Below the pieces are notes generated by a model. The model did not search any database. It was given only the letters and a program-made list of their open reading frames with translations, and was not told the DNA's origin. A stretch of DNA of 64,000 nucleotides, from positions 123,403 through 187,402 of the forward strand of contig BCKE01000064.1 of NCBI GenBank assembly GCA_001600495.1. The letters run 5' to 3'. The position numbers and the translations under genes are program-made. The stretch comes from Pilasporangium apinafurcum (lineage: Eukaryota > Oomycota > Peronosporomycetes > Pythiales > Pythiaceae). Below are positions 9,501 through 18,340 of the stretch, piece after piece. Position 1 is the first letter of the stretch. Each line of letters begins with the position of its first letter.

Positions 9501-10584
9501 CGATTTCCTGTCGCAGCAGTGCACCCAGCAAGCGGTAAAATTTTTGCGCGTCTAGTGGTTGAGATCCGAATGCGACATAAGGTCGAGGTGCCCCTGAGGC
9601 ATTGGAAATGGCAACGGTGATCGCACGTTTCCACTGTTCCTTCTCAAACGCTGTCCGCGAACTTAAGTGATTGACTCGATGACCCTCCGTTATGATCCGA
9701 AATCCATGAGGCTTACCGGAGATGTTATCGTCCTCCACACTCTGGATCTGAATCCGACCGATGAGTTTTGAATTTGAAATGAAATCCTCTCGGGATTCAT
9801 AGTACGCCACGGTATCTCCCTCCAACACGCAGTAAGTGACCTTCCACGTTGGTAAAACATCGCTTTTCTTATTCACATAGCCTTCAAACGAGATACCGCG
9901 ATCGCCCCGATAGCGGAGTGTATGCGACCGATTTCGACCTCCGACTGAAGCTGCTGGCGCCGACTGTGACCGTGCTGCAGCTCGTCGAGAAGGAGGTGGA
10001 GGAGACAATTCCTCTTCATCGCTTGCTTCTTGCAGAAAGAGGGCACTCGTGTCTCCAAGACGCGCTTGTGGTCGCTTCGGTGGCGGCAAATCTGGTTGGA
10101 TACGATGCTGCAAAATATTTTGAAATGCATGTAGTCGCGATTCATGGATCGGATCGGTGTTCTTGACGGCGATAGCGATCTGCTCCGAATTATGCAGTTG
10201 TTCCAGTCGAATCAGCACGACCGTACGGAGACCGTAGTTATCGGTGAGTCCCGTGTATCCGCGCACAACGACGCCATTACGTTCGTCTTTCGGTCTCCCA
10301 GCGTCTGGAAACACGACGATATCGTCTCCAAGCGCCTCTACAAGTTGCTTTTCTAAGCTTCGATCGTCTCCTGTGTGTGGTTTATACTTGGTGAAGACAC
10401 AACTGCTGTTTACATGATCTGTTGCGTTCTGCCACAACGTTTGGTACAATTCACGTGACATCCACGGCGTTTCGATCCGATCGATATCCACAGTAAACTC
10501 CGGGTCATCTGGATCGAGCGTTAAGTTTCGTTCGCGTCGACTGCCGATACTCAACGCTGCTGCACGCGAAGGAGGATGCTGCAT
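6589..10584 (-). CDS. PH - NTF2-like - C2 - MAP kinase fusion protein
   Basis: A single-exon gene for 1331 residues. A PH domain lies at about 232-325 (SFEGYVNKK start, conserved Trp near the end). It is followed by an NTF2/SnoaL-like segment at ~345-430 (VPFWGQYRRYDGVLLFF), a C2-like region at ~555-800 and a C-terminal serine/threonine kinase at ~935-1230. The kinase has GSGTYGEV, VAIKK, HRDLKPSNIL, the DLG version of DFG (CDLGLARY), and activation loop TEY before VVTRWYRAPE, the signature of ERK-type MAP kinases. PH and C2 suggest membrane recruitment by phosphoinositides or calcium. The ATG at 10584 is the first in frame. Kinase identity is certain; whether it acts in a classical MAPK cascade is inferred. 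Confidence 0.92.
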   Translation of the reverse strand: MQHPPSRAAALSIGSRRERNLTLDPDDPEFTVDIDRIETPWMSRELYQTLWQNATDHVNSSCVFTKYKPHTGDDRSLEKQLVEALGDDIVVFPDAGRPKDERNGVVVRGYTGLTDNYGLRTVVLIRLEQLHNSEQIAIAVKNTDPIHESRLHAFQNILQHRIQPDLPPPKRPQARLGDTSALFLQEASDEEELSPPPPSRRAAARSQSAPAASVGGRNRSHTLRYRGDRGISFEGYVNKKSDVLPTWKVTYCVLEGDTVAYYESREDFISNSKLIGRIQIQSVEDDNISGKPHGFRIITEGHRVNHLSSRTAFEKEQWKRAITVAISNASGAPRPYVAFGSQPLDAQKFYRLLGALLRQEIDDFPILFRSIHPDVIVTSNFPPIVPFWGQYRRYDGVLLFFSTLLETVRVDAFTTTEVIELVRGDADCIDHVGAEDVMSAPGISPSPTTDSSISYTTSPTANDASDDVWTPSASEWEKRLVVTGKETFNLVNFNSRRITQLFVHELWLDHKDRLVRWHMNGDSVALSVAFDDAPRGENIRLVLPGEASAISHSMPPGTLYVQVLKAQYLSPADANASNGYMTANGAPPSTSKKAYPVYARCILEEGTHLERTLDGLNVHDGEVIPDELSTTNTSHVEKRRPSKGTRLFRGLKRAAGISGERTFANFGDRSGCVTGICKCPHPQSATSKSAGGPNDASCTLNPEWNSNLRLEFPGCARGFTYFLKVEVFQSRFMLPDALLGVCKINLTPHLSLFNGSADAKANGALPRWHNLCDQYNDCKESWAPPTVFRGRIQLGIIFAPTITSAASLNDPKLQGNRNFMNGEAESWRMPNDDTLVQSLTTDSLRELLNSDKLAGGGHVDVPNNSAGRFVAYASARSPVRSSRNDSSDMTTLSNSSSNTKSTDSEATREMQRLARDNHTFNGKKSVFDVPKKYQLIKVVGSGTYGEVIAASDIESGTTVAIKKITNAFVDLPDTKRLLRELCLLRQLKHPNLIRLYDIPRPERLSYLEDIYLVTDLMETDLHRVIHSTQTLTDEHVAHFMRQTLRALAYLHSANILHRDLKPSNILVTSTCDLKICDLGLARYVDYSQAKPRKGPSGTDTFVELTEYVVTRWYRAPEILLDGCRYDKPSDMWSAGCILAELLGRKPLFPGSSTTNQLNKIFNVLGTPDIGYITHVHKEAAQKWLHRQRRRPKIPLTELYPNANLEAIDLLEKLLQYDPNTRLTAVEALRHPYLKEAFRSMMTDGMGNSDDFGYDPTEQEQDRFVGEINDAHERVPLTKSAMQEAVFEQLCYFHPEALEYEHWLKKHDQMFTVDPATGKLVPIEKKSTNEEK

Positions 10585-11280
10585 CGTATCCAGAGCGACG
10601 GAAGATGCGATACCGCACGCGCGTTGAGAGTTGCCTTTATATACTTTTGTCTTACGTGGCGTGTTGCTTTGACTTGAACTGACCCAAGTGCAGGTAAAAT
10701 GCAGACTCAAAATCTAAAAATACCCGCCAACCGTCGATGAAAAACCCATTATCTACATCTTTCTTCACTATCATCATTATGTGTTTTTCTGTTTTAAAAA
10801 TGCTATCGTATCTGTGGGTTTTTCATTAATTTTGATTTCTTCCCTGAATTTAATGGCTTTTTGAGATTAGCAACCACACAGCAAGCAAATACAGTTTTTT
10901 TTGTTGTCTGGTTTTTAGAAAGGGATAGGTGCATGGTTTCAATAGAAGGCTAGCTCACACTATTTACGGATAAAGAATGATGGTCAGTCATTTGCACTGT
11001 TGAAGTTTTGTGCGAAACGCGGCAAATGCGCGCATTCATGGGGTCTTTTCATGAAACTAATACGCGGTGCGCGTGATTTGAGGAATCTAATGGATAACCA
11101 CCTATATTTCAAAGTATATATGCACCATCGATCAGTATTTCTGGGTTCACAATGAATGATAGGCTAACTAAAGCAGGATGGTTGATGTGTGCATGAGAGT
11201 AATGGCGAAATCGTACATAAGTGTCATATTTAGATTTTATAAATGGTGGTAAATGATTCTAGTCAACAATATTTCTTTCT
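10585..11280. other. Intergenic: kinase promoter and SulP-B 3' flank
   Basis: AT-rich with T and A runs and no coding frame. It holds the upstream region of the kinase gene and the downstream region of SulP copy B, both transcribed leftward. No RNA gene or repeat was seen. Confidence 0.5.
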
Positions 11281-13404
11281 CTAAACTGAGTTTTGTCCAG
11301 ATTGAGACGATGGAGACGTCCCCGTCGATGGCGCCAATGTGCGGAACATGCGAATGGCGTCCTCCACGTGGATCATTGGATCTTGTGCCAAAATGCGCTT
11401 CAAGAGACTGGTAGCCGCCAACATGTCGTGCAGTTTCCCATTCGCGTTGGTAATTGCAAACTGCACCTTTCGGACGGCCAACTTCTCTTGGGTATCGGAA
11501 AATACTTGGATGGTCGTCGCATCCATGTCATTCATGTGTCGTGCATCGAGGATGACACCACGTACACGGATTCCCAATGCATCTAGACGTGCAATTTCAT
11601 TTTCGATACAGATGACGACACGCTCACAATTGGCAAAATACAACGAACTCTCCACACGAATTGCAACGACATCACCCAAGTGATTGGCTTCTGGATACAG
11701 ATCCCGATCAACAAAGCTCCCATTCTCCAGCTCACCCAGGATTACCACTGGTGAGGTCTTGGATTTATACATGAGCGCAAGCACAGAGGTGATGATAGAC
11801 CCAATAAGTCCATTAAGAACACCTAGCCCAAGCGTGAGAATGAACGAGGCAGTCCAGACATAAAACTCGTCACGCTTAACATGGTACAACCACTTGGCTT
11901 CCTTGAATTCCACGAGCGAGTAACCGGCAACAATAATGATGGATGCCAAGGTTGTGCGTGGCAAGTAGTAGAGCGTACCAGTCAAGGTGTAGAGTGCTAG
12001 CACGACAATCAGGCAAGTAATGATCGAAGCGAGCTGAGTGTGCGCATTTTGAAGATTCACGGCCGTACGAGACATGCCACCCGTAGGTGGCATCGCTTGA
12101 AAAAAGCCGCACACGATACTTGCAGCACCGAGTCCAGTAAGCTCTTGATCGGTGTTTATATCTTCACCACGTTGAATACCCAAGCGTTTGGCCATTGCAA
12201 TACTGGAAAGGAACACAACCACTGCGATCGTCAAGGCATGAACAAAGATGGTACCAAATCTGTCTCCATCAATTAAACCGTCACTGAAGCCGTACCACGG
12301 CTCCAATGGAGATGGGAAGCCACCTGGCACAGTGCCCGTCAATTTGATTCTATCTGGACCCAGTGCATATCCGACAAGCCCGCCAATGATACACACCAAT
12401 AATGGACCCAGATCACACAATGTTCGGCCGAGGAAGATCAACAGCAACACAGTCTTTGATTTAGGCAGCTGGTCGTTCTTGACTTCATCAAGAGAGTAAT
12501 CTTGTTGCTGTTGAGCTGCAAGTGCATTTTCCATACTGACGTACTGCTGATCTGTAAGTGAGAATCCATGACTGTGTATAACAGTTGGAGCGGCAGCGCT
12601 CGCGTGGATAGGAGTGAGGATCATCTGCTCAGTTTCCACATGCTTTTCATCAAGTGCATCTACAGGAGCCTCTGATGAAAGCAAGTTGCTTAGCACTGGA
12701 TTGGAGAAAAATTTCTTCTTCATAAACTTCAGTCCGAACAAGAAAATGATCGAGCCCAGACCTAGCCAGAGCCCATTAATCTTCGTGTCACCAATGTTCT
12801 GGAAGATTCTGTACACAGTCTGGGGCGGATACGTTGCGTGCTCCACCTTAACGGTCAAGATATTCTGTACTTGGGATAGCATGATCAAGAACCCACCGGC
12901 CGAGATAAAGCCTCCCATCACAGGACGAGAGAAGAAGTCAGCGATCAGGCTCAAATTGAGGATACGCACCAATAAAAGGATGCATCCAGAAAGAAAAGCT
13001 AGCATAATCCCCGTGGCAACACGCTCGTTTTCGTCTTCAATGTCACTCAAAATCGTCCCCACCAGTAGACTCACTTCGGAACCGCTAGCCACAGATAGCA
13101 CCGTTGAAGATCCAAAAAGTGCATAAACCAATGGAGCTGTAGCAGCCGTATATAGACCGTGATGTGGAGGCACATGCATAATCGTTGAAAGCGAAACTTC
13201 TTGGGGAATTAGCATCATCGCCACAGTGATGCCCGCCACAATATCAAACTTCAAATCACGGGCTATTTGGTATCGCGGCAACCAGTCGAGAATAGGGATG
13301 TAATACTTGACGCGCTGTCGCCATGTTGGTTTCGGAAGGGTGAATCGATTGCTTAAGAACGCATCGCTATTGTGGTGGGAACTAACAGAAGGTCGAATTG
13401 CCAT
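11281..13404 (-). CDS. SulP (SLC26-type) anion/sulfate permease, paralog B
   Basis: A single-exon gene for 707 residues, clearly homologous along its full length to the flanking SulP copies A and C but diverged at DNA and protein level. It shares GITVAMMLIPQEVSLST, SVASGSEVSLLVG and PPTGGMSRTAVN, a variable hydrophilic insert, and a C-terminal STAS domain (residues ~570-690, with MNDMDATTIQVF). The ATG at 13404 starts MAIRPSVSS; upstream in-frame codons include no other ATG. It belongs to a three-member SulP cluster and is older than the A/C duplication or conversion event. Substrate is not deducible. Confidence 0.92.
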   Translation of the reverse strand: MAIRPSVSSHHNSDAFLSNRFTLPKPTWRQRVKYYIPILDWLPRYQIARDLKFDIVAGITVAMMLIPQEVSLSTIMHVPPHHGLYTAATAPLVYALFGSSTVLSVASGSEVSLLVGTILSDIEDENERVATGIMLAFLSGCILLLVRILNLSLIADFFSRPVMGGFISAGGFLIMLSQVQNILTVKVEHATYPPQTVYRIFQNIGDTKINGLWLGLGSIIFLFGLKFMKKKFFSNPVLSNLLSSEAPVDALDEKHVETEQMILTPIHASAAAPTVIHSHGFSLTDQQYVSMENALAAQQQQDYSLDEVKNDQLPKSKTVLLLIFLGRTLCDLGPLLVCIIGGLVGYALGPDRIKLTGTVPGGFPSPLEPWYGFSDGLIDGDRFGTIFVHALTIAVVVFLSSIAMAKRLGIQRGEDINTDQELTGLGAASIVCGFFQAMPPTGGMSRTAVNLQNAHTQLASIITCLIVVLALYTLTGTLYYLPRTTLASIIIVAGYSLVEFKEAKWLYHVKRDEFYVWTASFILTLGLGVLNGLIGSIITSVLALMYKSKTSPVVILGELENGSFVDRDLYPEANHLGDVVAIRVESSLYFANCERVVICIENEIARLDALGIRVRGVILDARHMNDMDATTIQVFSDTQEKLAVRKVQFAITNANGKLHDMLAATSLLKRILAQDPMIHVEDAIRMFRTLAPSTGTSPSSQSGQNSV

Positions 13405-14640
13405 TATGTCCAAGAAATTCTTCTCCGTATATGATTTCGTTGAAGCTTGGACGCAAATGTGCAAATGATTAAGAGCGTGGACCGCAACAGCGGAACGAGA
13501 TTACGTAGAAACGAAGATCCGCAAGCTTGAGATCCAACATAATCAACTGCCTCTTGAGATTTTCAGGCATTTTGTCGAAACGATTGGGCATGACAACAGT
13601 CGTGGCCACTAAACGCCAGCAAGGGAGCATGGACGCTCTTGACAGGTTCGGAATGGGTTGACTAGCTGAATTTCTACTTCTCATTGGATAAACGCCAGCC
13701 AATCACTCTGCATGGAATGCACATGTCAAAGCCGATGTCGAACAAGAGACGTGACTAATTGCGCATGCGATTCTGGATGGATATTTAGTCGAGTCTGTAA
13801 TATACACCTTGTGTTTGGTTAGGTACTGGAAAAAAAACAGATCGTGGAGATCACATGGCTCGATTATCGCACAGTGCTGATAAGCATGCTCCTTTTTGGA
13901 TTCCACCAGTCGTTGTTTAATTTCGCCAATGATTTCTATCTTGCAGGGAAAAAATGAACCCATCCTGGACTTTGGATCTTGATACCAGCGCCTGTGTTCA
14001 CTCGTTTTCGTCGCGAAGGTACCTCCACCACTCCAAAAATAAGCTGGCGAGTTTCAACAACATGGATGTTAGTGAACATGTTTGACTTGGATAGCTTGTC
14101 CACATCAGTGCTTGATCAGCCGCGATAGGGTTAAACTGTGAAATGATGCAGATTAACACCTTGATTGGTCGCACGACTCAGTCATTTTTTCAGCAAAAGC
14201 AAACGAAGCAGCCACCATCATTTGCTCCATGTGTTGTCTATGGATGCTTGATGCAAGTCAAGTTCCTTCTTCGCAGGTTGGATGACAGCATTCTCCTATA
14301 ATATTAGCGAAGTATGGAAGTCACTGAAAACAGCGAATTCGAGCTTGATATTGGAGTCTTCACAGCTTCTTATCCCAAGTTTCCGTATTGAAAGAAAGAT
14401 TGTGTCACAATGAGATAATCTGCAAATCACTCAACCGATTATCACAGTAGCCATCTGTTTGCCGTAGTTCCGTCACCATGGCTCCCTGTTCTCATGGAAG
14501 ATGATTCAAAGTTGTTCAGAATTCTTCAGTGTACCAGAACAGCGAGATATATCCAACATGAACACACTGCCAGCATCGTATCGCGGCCACGACACTGAAC
14601 TTGTGTCTCTGTATCCAAAAAAGGAAGATGACGTTATAAG

Positions 14641-14904
14641 AGGCCGGATGAGTTCGCACCGGGGCAGCTTGAAGAATGGGGCCAGGATGAAGGTGCTGTG
14701 GGTGGAACGAACATTACCTCACACTCGTGGTAAGCTGTCCATCCAGAAGATCGCAAAGTGTTTATACCATGGGTGTATCTACACCACATATTGAGCCCTC
14801 TGGCAAGTAAATTTGTTGACAAGCGAGTTCTGGAGACTTGGATTGGGTCCTCAAAAAGACCAATCATTGCGAGTATTCTAATCGAGTCAAATGCTCGTTT
14901 ATGA
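14641..14904 (+). pseudogene. Protein-like interrupted frame, family unknown
   Basis: This 88-codon plus-strand frame reads like real protein, for example DEFAPGQLEEWGQDEG and later HHILSPLASKFVDKRVLETW, but is interrupted once by a stop. No ATG sets a start. I cannot assign a family. It may be an exon of a degenerated host gene or an unrecognised element. Confidence 0.3.
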
Positions 14905-15161
14905 GCGCGAGCAACAGTAAGATGAGATTAATAAACTTTTATCTATTTAATCGACATACTCATGATAGGAGGATCATATTTGTCCTGGAATTTTGTGCAT
15001 GTATTTTGTTTCAGCGGGGACGTAAAGTCTCGCGACTGTGTCTCGTTCTGTTCTATGTTAAATATCCATCTTCTTGATCGCTCAAGCATCAGTGCCACGG
15101 ATTTTACCTCTTGGCTGTGCTGGCCAGCAAAGAATACTACTTCCGAAATACCAAAGTGTAG

Positions 15162-15404
15162 ATGATGATAGATAACTCATTGAGAAGGCAGCAACACCAC
15201 AAAAAACGTGGTGTATTCAATGCATTTCGTAACCATCTAACATTTGGCCCCGAAGCAATGCAGAAGCACATCAAGCACAGATATATGCAAGCTTTTGCCA
15301 AGTTTGACGAGAACCCCATGCAGCTTTTGGTTGGAAATAAACAGCAGCCAATTGGAACATCGCATTCTGACAACGCAGTCTTTTGCAAGATGGACCTCTG
15401 TTGA
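15162..15404 (+). CDS. Small hypothetical ORF
   Basis: An ATG-started 80-residue frame rich in His, Gln and Lys at the start (RRQQHHKKRG) that ends in FCKMDLC. There is no recognisable domain and no convincing promoter, and a protein-like frame also lies on the opposite strand nearby. It may be a gene remnant. Confidence 0.2.
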   Translation: MMIDNSLRRQQHHKKRGVFNAFRNHLTFGPEAMQKHIKHRYMQAFAKFDENPMQLLVGNKQQPIGTSHSDNAVFCKMDLC

Positions 15405-15838
15405 AGTTGTCAGCACGTGGTAGCCAATCAGAAGCCCACACTGACGTAGCTTTTCGGTAGTCGGCCTCTATAATACCTCTAAAGATCAATCCACTTATGA
15501 CCAAAGGCTGCAGATGCAACTGGCATTCAGTTTTTCATCGATATATCCAGCACAAGCAGCAGCGATTAGACAATCCGACAAAAGCGATTCAGTATCCTCT
15601 GTGTTCTGAACGCCTAGCTCCTGACTACAGGCATTTGTTCTCCAATAGTCGTACTCCTGGAAGATAACCATTGAAAAGTGTTCCACCGCATTACTATGGA
15701 TTCGGTGGTAATAAGATTTTCCTGATATATCCAATTCGGAGAATTTACTTGCCACTCAACATATTAATTTCGTTCTTTTGTGTTAGTGGATTGTTACCAA
15801 CAACACTGGGAGATGGATAACAACGACTTGCATCTGGT

Positions 15839-17876
15839 CAGCAACCTTTCTTTGCTGCCAGCGAATACCCCATGATCGCAGCACGGAAAAAGAGGAAAGC
15901 ATTCGCATTTGAACACTCACTTCTTCTTTTGCAAGCTACTCCAACAGTTCCCAAGCAACACCAAGCAGCAAGTCCAAAGCAAGCATAAAGAAATGTTTCA
16001 TCGTCGAACAAACCACCATGATGGCGAAGCCAATCCCAAACCCGTGGATCGCTTCAAAGCCCCCAAGAAGACCTTTCGACAACGTGCTGCGCACTACTTG
16101 CCCATCATTGACTGGTTGGGTCACTATCAAATCCAGCGCGATCTCAAGTATGATATCATTGCTGGGATTACCGTTGCTATGATGCTCATTCCACAGGAAG
16201 TGTCGCTCTCGACCATTATGCACGTCCCTGCGCACCATGGTCTATATACGGCTGCCATTGCGCCGCTTGTGTATGCATTCTTTGGGTCATCAACTGTGCT
16301 TTCCGTGGCCAGTGGCTCAGAAGTGAGTTTGTTGGTCGGATCGATCTTGGAGAAGAGTGAGAGTGAAGAGGCTCGAGTCGCTACGGGTATTTTGATCGCT
16401 TTCCTCTCGGGTGTCATTCTATTAATCGTGCGCATCTTCAATTTGAGTCAAATCGCTGATTTCTTTTCGCGTCCAGTCATGGGCGGGTTCATCTCAGCTG
16501 GTGGCATTTTGATCGCTTTGTCCCAAGTGGCGAATTGGTGGGGTGTCAAGATCGCATCGTCTCATTATCCTCCTGTCACTGTTTACAGACTTTTGAAGGT
16601 GATTGATGATATTAGAGGTCCAAGTTTCTTCGTCGGTGGTATCTCCATCATCTTCCTCATCGCACTCCGTATTGTCAAGAAGCGGTACTTCCCATCGAGT
16701 TACTCAAGCACGTTGTTTAAGGCTGATAAGACGGACGAAAAAGTGGAGGATGATGCAGCGCAACCTGTTACTACACCTGTGCTGGAAGGCAGTAATGCTC
16801 CGTTCCACACCAGTGGTCACGGCTTTTCGCTCACTGATCAGCAATATATCAGCATAGAATTGGCGCGCGCTGCACAACGAGCTCAACGAAATGAAGAAAA
16901 TACAATCAAGGATAGCGATCAACCTGGTCACATTCGCACGTTGATTTTTGGGCTTCGCACGATCTGCGATTTAGGTCCGTTGATTGTTTGTATTGGAGGA
17001 GGTATCGCTGGCTATCTGCTTGGACCAGATCGGATTCGATTGACTGGTGATATTCCTAGCGGTTTCCCAGCTCCACAATTGCCATGGTATGGGTACAACG
17101 AGGATATTATCATCGAAGATTTCGGTTCATTGCTCTATGATGCCTTCACAGTTGTCATTGTCGTGTTCTTGTCGAGTATTGCCATGTCTAAGCGATTGGC
17201 CATTCAGCGTGGTGAAGATATCAATACTAATCAAGAGCTGACTGGCTTGGGTGCAGCTAGCATTTTCTGTGGGATCTTCCGTGCTATGCCTCCTACTGGT
17301 GGCATGTCGCGTACTGCTGTTAACTTCCAGAACGCGCACACACAATTGGCTTCCATTATCACCACGTTGATCGTTATTCTATCGCTCTATGTCTTGACTG
17401 GGACGCTTTCATATCTTCCACTCTCGACATTGTCCTCTATTATCATCACGGCTGGGTACACACTCATCGAGATCAAGGAAGCCAAGTGGCTTTACCGAGT
17501 TCGTCGGGATGAGTTTGTTGTATGGACGCTCTCGTTCATCTTGACACTCGCTCTTGGTGTCTTAGATGGTTTGATCGGCTCCATCATCGTGTCTGTTCTT
17601 GCACTGATGTACAAGAGCAAGACTGCACCTGTGCTGATTCTTGGTGAGTTGGAGAACGGTAGTTTGGTCGACCGCTCCGTTTACGCTGACGCCAAGGATT
17701 TGGGCGATGTGGTTGCAGTTCGCGTGGAAAGTTCGCTATTTTTTGCTAACTGCGAACGCGTCGCTGTACTTATCGATAATGAAATCGCTCGCTTATTGCA
17801 CGAAGGCATTCGAGTTCGTGGTGTGGTGCTTGATTCCCAATACATGAACGATATTGATGCGACAACTATTCAAGTG
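15839..17876 (+). repeat. Arm B of ~2.04-kb inverted repeat (SulP copies)
   Basis: The partner of 722-2759 in opposite orientation. It begins about 155 bases before the ATG of SulP copy C and stops about 210 bases before its stop codon. Identity includes synonymous sites and the leader, while sequence beyond both ends is unrelated or clearly diverged. Confidence 0.85.
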
Positions 17877-18089
17877 TTTTCCGATATACAAGAGAAGTTG
17901 GAAGTCCGTAAAATCGCCTTCGCTGTCGCCAATGCTAAGGGCAAGATCTATGACATCATCGCGGCGACGAATCTCATCAAGCGCATCTTGGGCAACAACC
18001 CAAGCATTCGATTGGAAGATGCTGTGCGTATTCTTAAGAACCTTCCTGCATCCATTTACTCGCAACCCCGTGGCTTGCTCGACGTGTAA
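15993..18089 (+). CDS. SulP (SLC26-type) anion/sulfate permease, copy C
   Basis: A 698-residue SulP transporter, identical in protein to copy A (515-2605) through the membrane domain and most of the STAS domain. The two then differ: copy C has TIQVFSD and RKIAFAV where A has TIQVLSD and RKVTFAV, and a different tail ending in SQPRGLLDV. The ATG at 15993 begins MFHRRTNHH. Both copies share the same leader with the CATTCGCATTTGA initiator-like motif, so they should be expressed alike unless distant sites differ. Copy C faces away from paralog B. Function is as for copy A; the substrate is unknown. Confidence 0.93.
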   Translation: MFHRRTNHHDGEANPKPVDRFKAPKKTFRQRAAHYLPIIDWLGHYQIQRDLKYDIIAGITVAMMLIPQEVSLSTIMHVPAHHGLYTAAIAPLVYAFFGSSTVLSVASGSEVSLLVGSILEKSESEEARVATGILIAFLSGVILLIVRIFNLSQIADFFSRPVMGGFISAGGILIALSQVANWWGVKIASSHYPPVTVYRLLKVIDDIRGPSFFVGGISIIFLIALRIVKKRYFPSSYSSTLFKADKTDEKVEDDAAQPVTTPVLEGSNAPFHTSGHGFSLTDQQYISIELARAAQRAQRNEENTIKDSDQPGHIRTLIFGLRTICDLGPLIVCIGGGIAGYLLGPDRIRLTGDIPSGFPAPQLPWYGYNEDIIIEDFGSLLYDAFTVVIVVFLSSIAMSKRLAIQRGEDINTNQELTGLGAASIFCGIFRAMPPTGGMSRTAVNFQNAHTQLASIITTLIVILSLYVLTGTLSYLPLSTLSSIIITAGYTLIEIKEAKWLYRVRRDEFVVWTLSFILTLALGVLDGLIGSIIVSVLALMYKSKTAPVLILGELENGSLVDRSVYADAKDLGDVVAVRVESSLFFANCERVAVLIDNEIARLLHEGIRVRGVVLDSQYMNDIDATTIQVFSDIQEKLEVRKIAFAVANAKGKIYDIIAATNLIKRILGNNPSIRLEDAVRILKNLPASIYSQPRGLLDV

Positions 18090-18340
18090 AATGGTAAGCG
18101 TAGTATAATGATGTCCAGTACTTTGGTTCACGTGTATTTCTCATATGGTTGAATGAAAAGACTGTTGCATATTACAAATCTTGCATATTTGCTAGAAACA
18201 TGTTTACAATCGACGTCAAGAATGATCAGCATTGTCATGTGTAAAAATAGCCCCCCGATAACGTTGACAATGGATTTCTGACGCGCTTTGGCTGACTTAC
18301 CCGCGCGTGTTATGAGGGAATCAAACGTGGGTATAGCGCG

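Larger units (their letters stand above)
13405..15838. other. Gene-poor stretch with decayed coding-like frames
   Basis: No intact recognisable gene lies between the divergent SulP genes B and C. Several frames look protein-like but have no recognisable domain: minus 13469-13702, plus 14641-14904, plus 15162-15404 and minus 15495-15755. Their mixed orientation and interruptions suggest several old gene remnants. Both ends of the stretch are promoter regions of SulP genes. Confidence 0.45.

Noticed and set aside
17127-17345. Antisense ORFs shared by both SulP copies
   Set aside because: They recur at 1253-1471 only because the two genes are identical; they carry no independent signal.
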